This document shows, piece after piece, positions 7,781-16,595 of a stretch of DNA of 20,849 nucleotides. The DNA comes from SZUA-76 sp945787585 (GTDB lineage Bacteria; Pseudomonadota; Gammaproteobacteria; SZUA-140). The notes below the pieces were generated by a model that searched no databases, was not told where the DNA came from, and worked only from the letters and a program-made list of their open reading frames with translations. The position numbers and the translations under genes are program-made. The number at the start of each line of letters is the position of its first letter. The stretch's first letter is position 1. The DNA lies in assembly GCA_947258425.1 (NCBI GenBank), contig CAMYIG010000041.1, positions 1 to 20,849 of the forward strand, given 5' to 3'.

Positions 7781-8587
7781 CTATTTCAACCCCAGCACAT
7801 CTTGCATATCATACAGACCTTTCTGATGTGCTTTCAGCCAGATCGCCGCGCGCACTGCACCGTTCGCAAATGTCATGCGGCTAGAGGCCTTATGTGTAAT
7901 TTCGACGCGCTCACCGAGGGCGGCAAACAGCACGGTGTGGTCACCGACAATATCGCCGGCGCGGATGGTCTCAAAGCCGATGGTGTTGCGCGTGCGCTCA
8001 CCCGTCTGCCCTTCACGGCCATAGACTGCACATTCGTTAAGATCACGCCCCAATGTGCTGGCAATCACCTCACCCATGCGCAGTGCAGTCCCGGAAGGAG
8101 CATCAATTTTGTGGCGATGGTGCGCCTCAATCACCTCGATGTCGACCTCATCACCCAGCACTTTGGCGGCCATCTCCAGTAACTTGAAACAGAGATTAAC
8201 GCCGATACTCATATTCGGCGCAAAGACGATCGGGATATCTTGCGCCGCATCCGTGATCGCCTGCTTCTCGGCATCAGAAAATCCAGTGGTACCGATCACC
8301 ATCGCCTTGCCGGCCGCTCGGCAAATGGCGAGATTGGCCATCGTAACATCCGGGCGGGTAAAATCGACCAGCACATCAAAATCACCGCTGACCGCCTCAA
8401 CACCGCCACTGATGCGCACCTCGGAGCGGCCTAGCCCTGCGACCTCCACGGCATCAGCACCCCCCACCGAGCTTTCAGGATGCTCTATCGCTGCGCTGAA
8501 CTGCACCTCGCCCGCACGCTGCTGACACGCCTCAATCAGGCAGCGCCCCATCCGGCCCGCCGCCCCTGTAATGCCAATCCGGATCAT
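7781..8587 (-). CDS. dapB: 4-hydroxy-tetrahydrodipicolinate reductase
   Basis: DapB reduces the DapA product with NAD(P)H in the diaminopimelate/lysine pathway. The 268-residue protein opens MIRIGITGAAGRMG, the dinucleotide-binding GxxGxxG loop. The hallmark EAHHRHKIDAPSGTA at 154-167 contains the presumed acid/base H156 and K160, and VIGTTGF at 98-104 is also conserved. I chose the ATG at 8587, with GGGAGAGGG a few bases upstream; an in-frame GTG at 8602 would add five residues and swallow that ribosome site, and the family begins at MIRIGI. It lies between dnaJ (109 bases) and carA (216 bases), a conserved position. Confidence 0.97.
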   Translation of the reverse strand: MIRIGITGAAGRMGRCLIEACQQRAGEVQFSAAIEHPESSVGGADAVEVAGLGRSEVRISGGVEAVSGDFDVLVDFTRPDVTMANLAICRAAGKAMVIGTTGFSDAEKQAITDAAQDIPIVFAPNMSIGVNLCFKLLEMAAKVLGDEVDIEVIEAHHRHKIDAPSGTALRMGEVIASTLGRDLNECAVYGREGQTGERTRNTIGFETIRAGDIVGDHTVLFAALGERVEITHKASSRMTFANGAVRAAIWLKAHQKGLYDMQDVLGLK

Positions 8588-8695
8588 CGAACCCTCTCCC
8601 ACTTAATTTATTTTTGTTTATCTACATCCCATTGCTCACCGCGACTACGGCATTCCAGGGAACTCCAACGAGGAGAGGGCATTTCTCCCCTGTGG

Positions 8696-9838
8696 TTAGA
8701 TTTTTAAGTCTTCAAAAAACTTCTTCACCCCACCAAACCACGAGTGAGATTTAGGGCTGTGTTTACTGCCAGCATCCGCCAGCGTCCCCTCGAACTCCTG
8801 CAAGATCTCTTTCTGTCGGCCACTGAGGCTGACCGGTGTTTCAACAATCACTTTGCACAGCAGGTCACCCACTGCGCCGCCATGGACCGATTTGACGCCC
8901 TTTTCACGCAGCCGGAAAACACGCCCGGTTTGCGTTTCAGCAGGGATCTTCAACTTCACACGACCAGAAAGGGTCGGCACATCCAGCTCTCCCCCCAGTG
9001 CAGCGGTCACAAAACTGATCGGCATTTCGCAATAGAGGTTGCTACCATCACGAGAGAATATCGTATGTGGACGCACGCGCACCTGCACATAAAGATCACC
9101 GGCCGGGCCACCATTCTCACCCGCCTCACCTTCGCCAGAGAGTCGAATGCGATCACCACTATCAACCCCTGCAGGGATCTTCACCGACAGTGTCTTGTGT
9201 TCCTGCTTACGCCCTTCACCATGACAATCACCACACGGTGATGAGATCGTCTTACCCTTTCCTTTACATTTGGGGCACGCCTGCTGGATCGAAAAAAAGC
9301 CCTGCTGCATCCGCACCTGCCCCTGACCATTACAGGTGGCACAAACGGTGGGTGAGCTGCCTTTCTTCGCGCCGCTACCACTACAGGTTTCACATTTGAC
9401 TTTAGTGGGCAGACGTACCTTGACCGTGGTGCCCTGCACCGCATCTTCCAGGCTCAGATCAAGGTCGTAACGCAGATCGGCACCACGATAGACCTGCTGA
9501 CCGCCGCCGCCCGCTCCCCGTGCCCCGCCAAAGATATCCCCGAAGACATCGTCAAAAATGTCGCTAAAATTACCATTACCCCCACGCGCCCCACCGAAAC
9601 CACCGGCAGAAGGATCAACACCGGCGTGCCCAAACTGATCATAAGCGGCACGCTTTTGTGGGTCAGCCAATGTTTCGTAAGCCTCTTTGGCCTCTTTAAA
9701 CTTCTCTTCGGACCCCTTGTTATCAGGATTACGATCCGGGTGATGCTTCATCGCCAAACGTCGGTAAGCCTTTTTCAACTCGGCATCCGAGGCGTTTTTC
9801 GCGACCCCAAGTACCTCGTAGTAGTCCCTTTTTGCCAT
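8696..9838 (-). CDS. dnaJ: Chaperone DnaJ (Hsp40)
   Basis: DnaJ delivers unfolded clients to DnaK and triggers its ATPase. The 380-residue product is a full type A Hsp40. The J domain (1-70) has the H33-P34-D35 motif. A Gly/Phe-rich linker runs about 71-116. The zinc-binding region has four CxxCxGxG repeats with cysteine pairs C149/C152, C166/C169, C188/C191 and C202/C205. The C-terminal substrate-binding domains follow (VKIPAGVDSGDRIRLSGEGE). A modest AGG lies about 9 bases before the ATG. A strong terminator-like hairpin stands between dnaK and this gene, so dnaJ may be made at a lower level or from a weak promoter of its own; I see no convincing heat-shock promoter in the 54 bases between hairpin and start. 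Confidence 0.98.
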   Translation of the reverse strand: MAKRDYYEVLGVAKNASDAELKKAYRRLAMKHHPDRNPDNKGSEEKFKEAKEAYETLADPQKRAAYDQFGHAGVDPSAGGFGGARGGNGNFSDIFDDVFGDIFGGARGAGGGGQQVYRGADLRYDLDLSLEDAVQGTTVKVRLPTKVKCETCSGSGAKKGSSPTVCATCNGQGQVRMQQGFFSIQQACPKCKGKGKTISSPCGDCHGEGRKQEHKTLSVKIPAGVDSGDRIRLSGEGEAGENGGPAGDLYVQVRVRPHTIFSRDGSNLYCEMPISFVTAALGGELDVPTLSGRVKLKIPAETQTGRVFRLREKGVKSVHGGAVGDLLCKVIVETPVSLSGRQKEILQEFEGTLADAGSKHSPKSHSWFGGVKKFFEDLKI

Positions 9839-9892
9839 AATTCTTTGCCTAAATCTCTAATTCTGAATAAATATTGACCGCACATTAAACAT

Positions 9893-9922
9893 AAAAACGC
9901 GGGGCGCAAACCCCGCGTTTTT
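9893..9922. terminator. Bidirectional rho-independent terminator between dnaK and dnaJ
   Basis: Perfect 12-base arms AAAAACGCGGGG (9893-9904) and CCCCGCGTTTTT (9911-9922) with a six-base loop. The stem has a G+C-rich core and a T run on both strands, so it can act in either direction. For minus-strand transcripts it would terminate dnaK messages after the stop codon at 10022. As nothing is transcribed towards it from the left on plus, the minus role is the relevant one. Confidence 0.85.
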
Positions 9923-9940
9923 AACACCCACCCTGATCAG

Positions 9941-9971
9941 GTGCGGCGCTCAAACATGCCCCGCGCCGCAC
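9941..9971. repeat. Second hairpin in the dnaK–dnaJ gap
   Basis: GTGCGGCGC at 9941-9949 and its exact complement GCGCCGCAC at 9963-9971 enclose a 13-base loop. It lies 50 bases after the dnaK stop and 18 bases before the terminator hairpin in the direction of transcription. It has no T run, so it may be a processing or mRNA 3'-end stabilising structure. Confidence 0.65.
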
Positions 9972-10021
9972 AGCTGTGCATCGGGTGTTGTCTGAAAACA
10001 TCGCACCTCATCGTTCAAGGG

Positions 10022-11956
10022 TTACTTCTTTTGATCATCTTTGACTTCTTCAAACTCGGCATCAACTACATTGTCACCTTCGTTCTTTTCTGAAGAAGTA
10101 CTCTCCTGTGCCGTTTCTGCTGCGCCTTCCGCGCCACCTTTTTCGGCATAGGCTTTTTCAGCAATCTTGGCAGAGGCCTCAGTCAACACGGTAGTCTTCG
10201 CTTCAATCTGTGCCAGATCATCACCCTTTATCGCAGTCTTAAGCTCTTCGATTGCCGCTTCGATTTTGCTCTTCTCTTCTGCATCAACCTGATCACCCAG
10301 GTCTTCAACAGACTTGTTCACTGCATGAATCATGTTGTCCGCCTGATTGCGTGCCGCCACCAGCTCATGAAATTTACGATCATCCTCAGCATGAGCCTCG
10401 GCATCCGAGACCATTTTCGCAACCTCTTCATCCGATAAGCCACTAGAGGCCTTGATCACGATCGACTGCTCTTTACCGGTGGCTTTATCTTTCGCAGATA
10501 CATTGAGAATACCGTTGGCATCAATATCGAAACTCACTTCAATCTGTGGGGTGCCACGCTGTGCTGGCGGGATATCACTCAGATCAAAGCGCCCCAGTGA
10601 TTTATTCGCCGACGCCACTTCACGCTCACCCTGCAATACATGCACAGTCACTGCGGTCTGATTATCATCAGCCGTCGAAAACACCTGGCTCGCCTTGGTT
10701 GGAATGGTGGTGTTCTTTTCGATCAGCTTGGTCATCACGCCACCCATGGTTTCGATACCCAGCGACAACGGGGTAACATCGAGCAGCAGTACGTCTTTAA
10801 CTTCGCCACCCAACACACCACCCTGAATCGCCGCGCCAACAGCGACGGCTTCATCTGGATTCACATCCCTACGTGGCTCACGACCAAAGAAGTTTTGCAC
10901 CGCTTCCTGCACCATCGGCATACGCGTCTGACCACCGACCAGAATCACATCATCGATATCAGAGGCACTCAGGCCTGCGTCCTTCAGTGCAATTTTACAG
11001 GGCTCAATGGTACCCATCACGAGTTCTTCTACCAATGACTCCAGCTTGGCGCGAGTCATCTTGATATTAAGATGTTTGGGGCCACTCGCATCGGCCGTGA
11101 TGTACGGCAGGTTTACATCGGTATGTTGACTGGAAGAGAGTTCAATCTTCGCCTTCTCTGCCGCCTCTTTAAGACGTTGCAACGCCAGAGGATCACTGTG
11201 CAGATCCACCCCAGAGTCTTTTTTAAATTCATCAGAAAGATAATCAATCAGACGGGTATCAAAATCTTCACCGCCGAGGAATGTGTCACCATTGGTCGAC
11301 AGCACTTCAAACTGGTGCTCACCTTCAATCTCAGCAATTTCGATAATTGAAATATCAAAGGTACCACCACCGAGGTCATACACAGCAATCTTGGAATCAC
11401 CGCGATTTTTGTCCATACCGTAGGCGAGTGCCGCAGCAGTCGGTTCATTGATGATACGTTTTACTTCAAGGCCCGCAATCTTGCCTGCATCCTTGGTCGC
11501 CTGACGCTGCGAATCGTTGAAATATGCCGGTACAGTGATGACCGCTTCAGTCACCTCTTCACCAAGAAAATCTTCAGCCGTCTTTTTCATCTTCATCAAG
11601 ACACGTGCGGAGACTTCAGGGGCCGCCATCTTGTTGCCATTGACCTCGACCCAGGCATCACCGTTGTCGGCCTTAACAATATTATAGGGCACTAGTTTGA
11701 TATCGCGCTGTACCACTTCTTCTTCAAAACGGCGTCCAATCAGGCGTTTGATGGCAAACAGGGTGTTGACAGGATTGGTCACTGCCTGACGCTTGGCTGA
11801 CATGCCCACCAGAATTTCATTGTCATCAGTGTATGCGACAACAGACGGTGTCGTACGGCTACCTTCGCTGTTCTCAAGCACACGCGGCTTGCCACCATCC
11901 ATCACTGCTACACACGAGTTGGTGGTACCCAAGTCAATACCAATAATTTTTCCCAT
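10022..11956 (-). CDS. dnaK: Chaperone DnaK (Hsp70)
   Basis: DnaK is the ATP-driven Hsp70 that binds exposed hydrophobic segments and works with DnaJ and GrpE. The 644 residues give the normal length. The actin-like ATPase domain shows phosphate loop 1 (GIDLGTTNSCVAVMDG at 4-19), phosphate loop 2 (VYDLGGGTFDIS) and the adenosine motif (VILVGGQTRMPMVQ). The linker EVKDVLLLDVTPLSLGIE leads into the substrate-binding domain, followed by a helical lid and the acidic tail EGDNVVDAEFEEVKDDQKK. A GGAGA ribosome site lies shortly before the ATG. It is 93 bases downstream of grpE and has a sigma-32-type promoter of its own. Confidence 0.99.
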   Translation of the reverse strand: MGKIIGIDLGTTNSCVAVMDGGKPRVLENSEGSRTTPSVVAYTDDNEILVGMSAKRQAVTNPVNTLFAIKRLIGRRFEEEVVQRDIKLVPYNIVKADNGDAWVEVNGNKMAAPEVSARVLMKMKKTAEDFLGEEVTEAVITVPAYFNDSQRQATKDAGKIAGLEVKRIINEPTAAALAYGMDKNRGDSKIAVYDLGGGTFDISIIEIAEIEGEHQFEVLSTNGDTFLGGEDFDTRLIDYLSDEFKKDSGVDLHSDPLALQRLKEAAEKAKIELSSSQHTDVNLPYITADASGPKHLNIKMTRAKLESLVEELVMGTIEPCKIALKDAGLSASDIDDVILVGGQTRMPMVQEAVQNFFGREPRRDVNPDEAVAVGAAIQGGVLGGEVKDVLLLDVTPLSLGIETMGGVMTKLIEKNTTIPTKASQVFSTADDNQTAVTVHVLQGEREVASANKSLGRFDLSDIPPAQRGTPQIEVSFDIDANGILNVSAKDKATGKEQSIVIKASSGLSDEEVAKMVSDAEAHAEDDRKFHELVAARNQADNMIHAVNKSVEDLGDQVDAEEKSKIEAAIEELKTAIKGDDLAQIEAKTTVLTEASAKIAEKAYAEKGGAEGAAETAQESTSSEKNEGDNVVDAEFEEVKDDQKK

Positions 11957-12025
11957 ATCCTGAATCTCCGTAGTTAAATCTCTTAATGCTTACTATTTAC
12001 TAAAATCTTATTGCGCTTGCATGCT

Positions 12026-12054
12026 ATATAGCGATGACAATTCGGCTTTTCAAG
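12026..12054 (-). promoter_or_regulatory. Sigma-32 (RpoH) type promoter of dnaK
   Basis: On the minus strand CTTGAAA at 12054-12048 matches the sigma-32 -35 consensus at all seven bases. After a 14-base spacer, CGCTATAT at 12033-12026 matches the -10 consensus CCCCATnT at five of its seven fixed bases. Spacing is in the usual range. The TGA stop of grpE (12052-12050) lies inside the -35 box. Transcription would start near 12019, giving a leader of about 60 bases. The missing Cs in the -10 box weaken the call. Confidence 0.65.
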
Positions 12055-12682
12055 CGGTCTCATCAATTTTATTCTGTGGGTCATCCTGTGGTGCTGCAGC
12101 CTTCGACACCACCACCATCGCCGGGCGAATCAGGCGGTCATTCAAAACATAGCCTTTCTGAAACACCGTCATAACGGTATTTGGCTCAAAATCAGCGGTC
12201 TCCTGACTCGACATCGCTTGATGAAACTCAGGGTTAAACTTTTCACCCTGCGGGTTAACCTCTTCGATGCCAAATTTATCCAGCACTCCAGAGAACATCT
12301 GTAGCGTCAGCTCCATCCCTTCCCTAATCTTGGCACTCCCCTCATCCTGATCATCTCCCTCGGCGACCGCTGCCATCCCCAGTTCCATGCTGTCCTTAAC
12401 GGGAATCAGCTCTAGCGCCAGCTTCTCTACACCATATTTATGGGCATTAGCCAGCTCACGCTCTGCGCGTCGTTGTGCATTTGAGAGATCGGCACGCGCC
12501 ATCAACAATTGATTCCAGTGCTCATCCGCCTTTGCCTGCGCATCTTGCAAGGTCAGTAATAGCTCTTCGTGTGATTGTGGCGGGGTTTCCTCACCCACAA
12601 CCTGTTCATCATTAACCCCAACCTCAGGCTGAGACGCTCCCATGTTGCCCTCTACAGACGCTTCCTTTTCATTACTCATCAT
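12050..12682 (-). CDS. grpE: Nucleotide exchange factor GrpE
   Basis: GrpE releases ADP from DnaK and acts as a thermosensor of the folding cycle. The 210-residue product has an acidic, low-complexity N-terminus (1-45), a long coiled-coil dimer helix (about 45-115, LLMARADLSNAQRRAERE) and the conserved C-terminal beta domain (GEKFNPEFHQAMSSQE...VMTVFQKGYVLNDRLIRPAMVVVSK). Two ATGs stand in tandem; the first at 12682 is seven bases after GGAG and was chosen. It follows hrcA by 43 bases and is probably cotranscribed with it from the CIRCE-controlled promoter. Confidence 0.97.
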   Translation of the reverse strand: MMSNEKEASVEGNMGASQPEVGVNDEQVVGEETPPQSHEELLLTLQDAQAKADEHWNQLLMARADLSNAQRRAERELANAHKYGVEKLALELIPVKDSMELGMAAVAEGDDQDEGSAKIREGMELTLQMFSGVLDKFGIEEVNPQGEKFNPEFHQAMSSQETADFEPNTVMTVFQKGYVLNDRLIRPAMVVVSKAAAPQDDPQNKIDETA

Positions 12683-12725
12683 TAAAACTCTCCAGCAATA
12701 CCAAATAATAATTTATATATAGGGA

Positions 12726-13775
12726 CTATTTTGACTGAGCCAAGGCCGCACTGACCAATTTTGCCGTCACATCAACAATAGGGATGACTCGCTCATAAGC
12801 CATCCGTGTCGGACCAATCACACCCAGTATCCCCAGCACCTCGCCGTCCACCTGATAACCCGAAGTCACCATGCTGCACTCATTCAGTACGCCGTAACCC
12901 GACTCTTCACCGATAAAGATCTGTACCCCGTCGCCATCAATACATCGATCCAGCAACTGTAGAATCTGCTGCTTCTCATTAAAGGCCTCAAACAGACCAC
13001 GTAACTTTTCGATGTTCGAAAGCTCCTCAAATCCCATCAAACAGGTCTGACCGCTCATCACAAAGTCATCACTATTCGACGAGGATGACGGCTGATCGAA
13101 CACCTGTTCCGCCATCGTAATCGCCTGTTGCATCATCTGCTCCATGCCGACTTTGGTCTCACGCAACTCCTTGAGAATACGATGGCGGACGTCTAACAGT
13201 TCACGCCCCGCCAGCTCACTGTTCAGGTAATTGGCTGACTGTTGCAACTCCGCCGCCGTATAGTGACGATCTACCCGAATGACCGTGTTCTGCACTTCTT
13301 TTTCATTAATCACCAGAATCGCCAGAATACGATTATCCGAGAGCGGCATAAATTCGATATGTCGCAACGAAGAACGCTTCGCGGTACGGGGTATCATCAC
13401 CATTCCAGCCATCGCTGTAATCCCCGATAGATAGCTCGACACCGAGGTTGCCAGCTCCTGCTTTGATCCTTCTCCGCTAAACTGGCCGCGCATCGTCATG
13501 ATCTCACGTTCATTCAGCGGCGTGATCGTCAACAACGAATCGACAAACATGCGGTAGCCCTTATTCGTCGGGATTCGCCCAGCCGAGGTGTGTGGCGACT
13601 TCACCATGCCCAGCTCTTCAAGATCCGCCATCGCATTACGGACCGTTGCCGCACTGACATCCAGCCCGGAATCGCGCGCCAGCGCACGCGAACCGACCGG
13701 TTGCCCGCTGCGAATATAGCTCTCTACTAACACCTTAAGCAGATGCTGAGCACGTTCTCCAAGTTCTTCTGCCAC
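12726..13775 (-). CDS. hrcA: Heat-inducible transcription repressor HrcA
   Basis: HrcA binds CIRCE operators and represses chaperone operons until heat, or loss of GroEL help, inactivates it. The 349-residue protein has a winged-helix N-terminus (LVESYIRSGQPVGSRALARDSGLDVSAATVRNAMADLEELG, about 15-57), then SPHTSAGRIPTNKGYRMFVD and a GAF-like C-terminal dimer domain ending GVIGPTRMAYERVIPIVDVTAKLVS. The start is GTG at 13775; no in-frame ATG lies upstream, and the alignment begins here, though the ribosome site is weak. A perfect CIRCE lies 47 bases upstream, so the gene represses itself. Confidence 0.97.
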   Translation of the reverse strand: MAEELGERAQHLLKVLVESYIRSGQPVGSRALARDSGLDVSAATVRNAMADLEELGMVKSPHTSAGRIPTNKGYRMFVDSLLTITPLNEREIMTMRGQFSGEGSKQELATSVSSYLSGITAMAGMVMIPRTAKRSSLRHIEFMPLSDNRILAILVINEKEVQNTVIRVDRHYTAAELQQSANYLNSELAGRELLDVRHRILKELRETKVGMEQMMQQAITMAEQVFDQPSSSSNSDDFVMSGQTCLMGFEELSNIEKLRGLFEAFNEKQQILQLLDRCIDGDGVQIFIGEESGYGVLNECSMVTSGYQVDGEVLGILGVIGPTRMAYERVIPIVDVTAKLVSAALAQSK

Positions 13776-13821
13776 GCTATGTTTCAGGTCTTTTTAGCTA
13801 TTTACGTAAGGAATGCAGATA

Positions 13822-13848
13822 TTAGCACTCGCAATCTTAGAGTGCTAA
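13822..13848. promoter_or_regulatory. CIRCE operator bound by HrcA
   Basis: TTAGCACTC at 13822-13830, nine bases, then GAGTGCTAA at 13840-13848: this is the full CIRCE consensus with no mismatch and the canonical 9-base spacer. It is in the hrcA–nadK divergent space, 47 bases from the hrcA start and 108 bases from the nadK start. No further copy was found in front of grpE or dnaK in this window. Confidence 0.97.
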
Positions 13849-13862
13849 ACTTGAATTTGCAA
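13834..13862 (-). promoter_or_regulatory. Probable sigma-70 promoter of hrcA overlapping CIRCE
   Basis: Reading towards hrcA: TTGCAA at 13862-13857, a 17-base spacer, and TAAGAT at 13839-13834. The -10 box falls exactly in the 9-base CIRCE spacer, so HrcA binding would exclude RNA polymerase. Each box matches its consensus at four of six positions; the placement relative to CIRCE supports the call. Confidence 0.55.
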
Positions 13863-13955
13863 GTCATTGATAAAATGAAGTTATTGGCGATTTGCGGCGT
13901 CCGTGATACTTTCGCCACAAGACGCAGCGAAAATTTATGAGAAATGGAAAAAACG

Positions 13956-14837
13956 ATGACACAACAAACATTTAAAACTGTTGGTCTGATTGGTAAACAG
14001 AGTGACCCGCGCGTTGGCGAGGCACTGCAGACCCTCAGCCAGTGGCTACTGGAACAGGGACTGACAGTCTATCTCGACGAAGTAAACGCCGATATCGTCA
14101 CCCATAATTCGCTGGAAATCTGTAGTCGCAACGAGATTGGTGAGCGCTGCGACCTCGCCATCGTCGTGGGTGGTGATGGCACGCTGCTCAATGCCGCACG
14201 CGCGCTGGCCGATCACAATGTACCACTCGCCGGCGTCAACCTCGGTCGCCTCGGCTTTCTCACCGACATCTCGCACGATAATATGATCGAATATCTTGGC
14301 GCCATCCTGCAAGGTGACTACATCACCGAAGAACGCTTTCTGCTCAATAGCACCATCTTCCGCCAGGGCGAAAAACTCAATGAGGCAAGCGCTTTTAATG
14401 ACGTCGTGATCCACAAATGGAATGTCGCGCGCATGATCGAACTGGAGACCTATATTAACGGCAAACTGCTCAACCAGCAGCGCTCGGACGGGCTGATCAT
14501 CTCAACCCCCACCGGCTCGACCGCCTACGCCCTCTCCGCCGGCGGCCCGATCATCGATCCCACGCTCAACGCACTACTGCTGGTGCCGGTCTGCCCACAC
14601 ACCATGAGTAATCGCCCTATCGTCGTCGGTGGTGATAATGAAGTTGAAGTGGTGATCTGCGAACGCAATCATGACAACGCACAGGTGACCTGTGATGGCC
14701 AGATCAGCTTCGGACTCTCTTCGGGTGATCGCATCCTGATCAAAAAGAAAGAGCAGTCGATCCAGCTGATCCACCCATCACAGCACGACCATTATGAGAT
14801 ACTCCGCGCCAAACTCCACTGGGCGGAAAATCCGTAA
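13956..14837 (+). CDS. nadK: NAD kinase
   Basis: NadK phosphorylates NAD to NADP with ATP (or polyphosphate). From the ATG at 13956 the protein has 293 residues, close to the family norm. The G72-G73-D74-G75 phosphate motif (VVGGDGTLLNAAR), VNLGRLGFLTDI, the acidic NE/D motif as N-D in FNDVVIHK, and the glycine-rich SDGLIISTPTGSTAYALSAGGP core are all present. An ATG at 13944 would add MEKT; I prefer 13956 because the family starts near TFKTVGLIGK and GGA lies about eight bases before it. The gene diverges from hrcA and is followed after 14 bases by recN, the order common in Gammaproteobacteria. Confidence 0.96.
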   Translation: MTQQTFKTVGLIGKQSDPRVGEALQTLSQWLLEQGLTVYLDEVNADIVTHNSLEICSRNEIGERCDLAIVVGGDGTLLNAARALADHNVPLAGVNLGRLGFLTDISHDNMIEYLGAILQGDYITEERFLLNSTIFRQGEKLNEASAFNDVVIHKWNVARMIELETYINGKLLNQQRSDGLIISTPTGSTAYALSAGGPIIDPTLNALLLVPVCPHTMSNRPIVVGGDNEVEVVICERNHDNAQVTCDGQISFGLSSGDRILIKKKEQSIQLIHPSQHDHYEILRAKLHWAENP

Positions 14838-14851
14838 CGCCGGATAACACC

Positions 14852-16549
14852 ATGCTTAATCACATCCACATCCGTAATTTTGCCATCGTCGATCAACTCG
14901 ATCTCGACTTCAGCCACGGCCTGTCAGTCCTCACCGGCGAAACCGGCACCGGCAAATCGATTCTAATCGATGCCCTGGGGCAGGTGCTGGGCGACCGCGC
15001 CGACAGCGATATGGTGCGGCACGGCAGCGCCCGGGCCGAGATCAGCGCCACCTTTGAACTCAGCGACACCACACAGGCCGCCGCATGGCTACAGGCCAAT
15101 GAATTCGATGACGACGCCAATCCGGGCGAATGCCAACTGCGCCGCACCATTACTAAAGAGGGCCGTTCCAAGGCCTACATCAACGGCCGCCCGACGACGC
15201 TACAGATGTTGCGCGAACTGGGTGAACAGCTGGTCGATATCCACGGTCAGCACGAACACCAGTCACTGGTGAGGCGCGATGAACAGCGCCGCCTGCTCGA
15301 CCACTACGCCAGCCATAAAACAGTGGTCGATGAAGTGGCCACCACCTTCCGCCAGTGGCAAAAGATCAAGCGTGAATTCGAAGCCCTCAATGAAGCCGCC
15401 AGATCGCGAGATCAGCAGATGACGCTATTGCGCCATCAAACAGAAGAACTGAAGGTGCTCAATCTGACGGCGAAAGGCTTGTTACAACTTGAAGAAGAAC
15501 ACAAACGGCTCGCCAATGCGGGGCAGTTAATCAGCAACAGTCGGGCCGCACTACAGACACTGGACGATGATGAGCACGCCATCAGCGACCAACTGCATCG
15601 CGTCACCGCCCTACTGCAACCGCTGCTCGAGAGCGACAAACAACTCGCCCCGGTGGTCGAAATGGTCGAGAGCGCCGCCATACAGATCAACGAAGCATCA
15701 CACGAACTGCGCCAGCAGCTTGATGCACTCGAGCTTGATCCGCAACGCCTCGCCGAAGTAGAGCAACGCCTCAGCGAGATCCACGATGCGGCGCGCAAAC
15801 ACCGCGTGCGGCCAAAGGAGTTACCGGCACATTACCAGACACTGTGCGACGAGCTGGCATCACTCGACAATGCCGATGCCACGCTTGACCAACTGGAACA
15901 GTCGATCGAACAGAAAGCGAACCACTACCGCAAGCTCGCCACTAAACTGCGCAAAGGGCGACGCAGCGCCGCTAAAAAACTCAATCAACTGGTCACCGAA
16001 AATATGTACCGACTCGGTATGCCAGGGGGCGCTTTCGAGATCACCGTCACCCCGCTTCAAGCTGATGATGACGAAGAAAAATTCACCGTACACGGCACCG
16101 AACAGATCGAATTCCTGGTCAGAACCAACCCCAGTCAGGCCGCCAAGGCACTCAGCAAAGTGGCCTCCGGCGGTGAGCTGTCACGCATCAGCCTCGCGAT
16201 TCAGGTGATCACCTCTCAACAGGGCGGTATTCCAACGCTTATTTTTGACGAAGTCGATGTCGGCATCGGCGGCCGTGTTGCCGAAATTGTGGGCCAGAAA
16301 CTACGCGAACTGGGCAATTCACGGCAGGTATTGTGCGTCACACACTTGCCACAGGTCGCCGCTTTGGGTCATCATCACCTGCAGGTGAACAAGCAATTGA
16401 CTGATCAACATGTTGAAACGCAGGTACAGGCGTTAAGCCAAACAGCACGGAATGAAGAGATCGCACGCATGCTCGGAGGTATCGATATTACAGATCAGAC
16501 CCGCGCTCATGCGCAGGAGATGATCACAAAGGCGCAGCAACAACCATAA
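14852..16549 (+). CDS. recN: DNA repair protein RecN (SMC-like ATPase)
   Basis: RecN is an SMC-related ATPase that helps hold and repair double-strand breaks by recombination. The 565 residues include Walker A G29-E-T-G-T-G-K-S36, a long central coiled coil (about 150-360, with many Gln/Glu/Leu repeats), the ABC signature S439-G-G-E-L-S-R and Walker B LIFDEVDVGIGG with D466/E467, then the H-loop VLCVTHLPQVAALGHHHLQV. The motif NFAIVDQLDLDFSHGLSVLTGE at the start is typical. GGA lies eight bases before the ATG. No SOS (LexA) box is evident in the 14 bases after nadK, so expression may come from the nadK promoter. Confidence 0.98.
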   Translation: MLNHIHIRNFAIVDQLDLDFSHGLSVLTGETGTGKSILIDALGQVLGDRADSDMVRHGSARAEISATFELSDTTQAAAWLQANEFDDDANPGECQLRRTITKEGRSKAYINGRPTTLQMLRELGEQLVDIHGQHEHQSLVRRDEQRRLLDHYASHKTVVDEVATTFRQWQKIKREFEALNEAARSRDQQMTLLRHQTEELKVLNLTAKGLLQLEEEHKRLANAGQLISNSRAALQTLDDDEHAISDQLHRVTALLQPLLESDKQLAPVVEMVESAAIQINEASHELRQQLDALELDPQRLAEVEQRLSEIHDAARKHRVRPKELPAHYQTLCDELASLDNADATLDQLEQSIEQKANHYRKLATKLRKGRRSAAKKLNQLVTENMYRLGMPGGAFEITVTPLQADDDEEKFTVHGTEQIEFLVRTNPSQAAKALSKVASGGELSRISLAIQVITSQQGGIPTLIFDEVDVGIGGRVAEIVGQKLRELGNSRQVLCVTHLPQVAALGHHHLQVNKQLTDQHVETQVQALSQTARNEEIARMLGGIDITDQTRAHAQEMITKAQQQP

Positions 16550-16595
16550 TTCTGGTGAGTATTTTTCCAGTCTTAAAATATAGGAGAGCAATCAC

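Noticed and set aside
8588..8602. Upstream GTG start for dapB adding five residues.
   Set aside because: The stretch is the ribosome site for the ATG at 8587, and the family begins at MIRIGITG.
8588..8695. Possible terminator between dnaJ and dapB (GGAGA...TCTCC).
   Set aside because: Stem of only five pairs and no T run on the minus strand.
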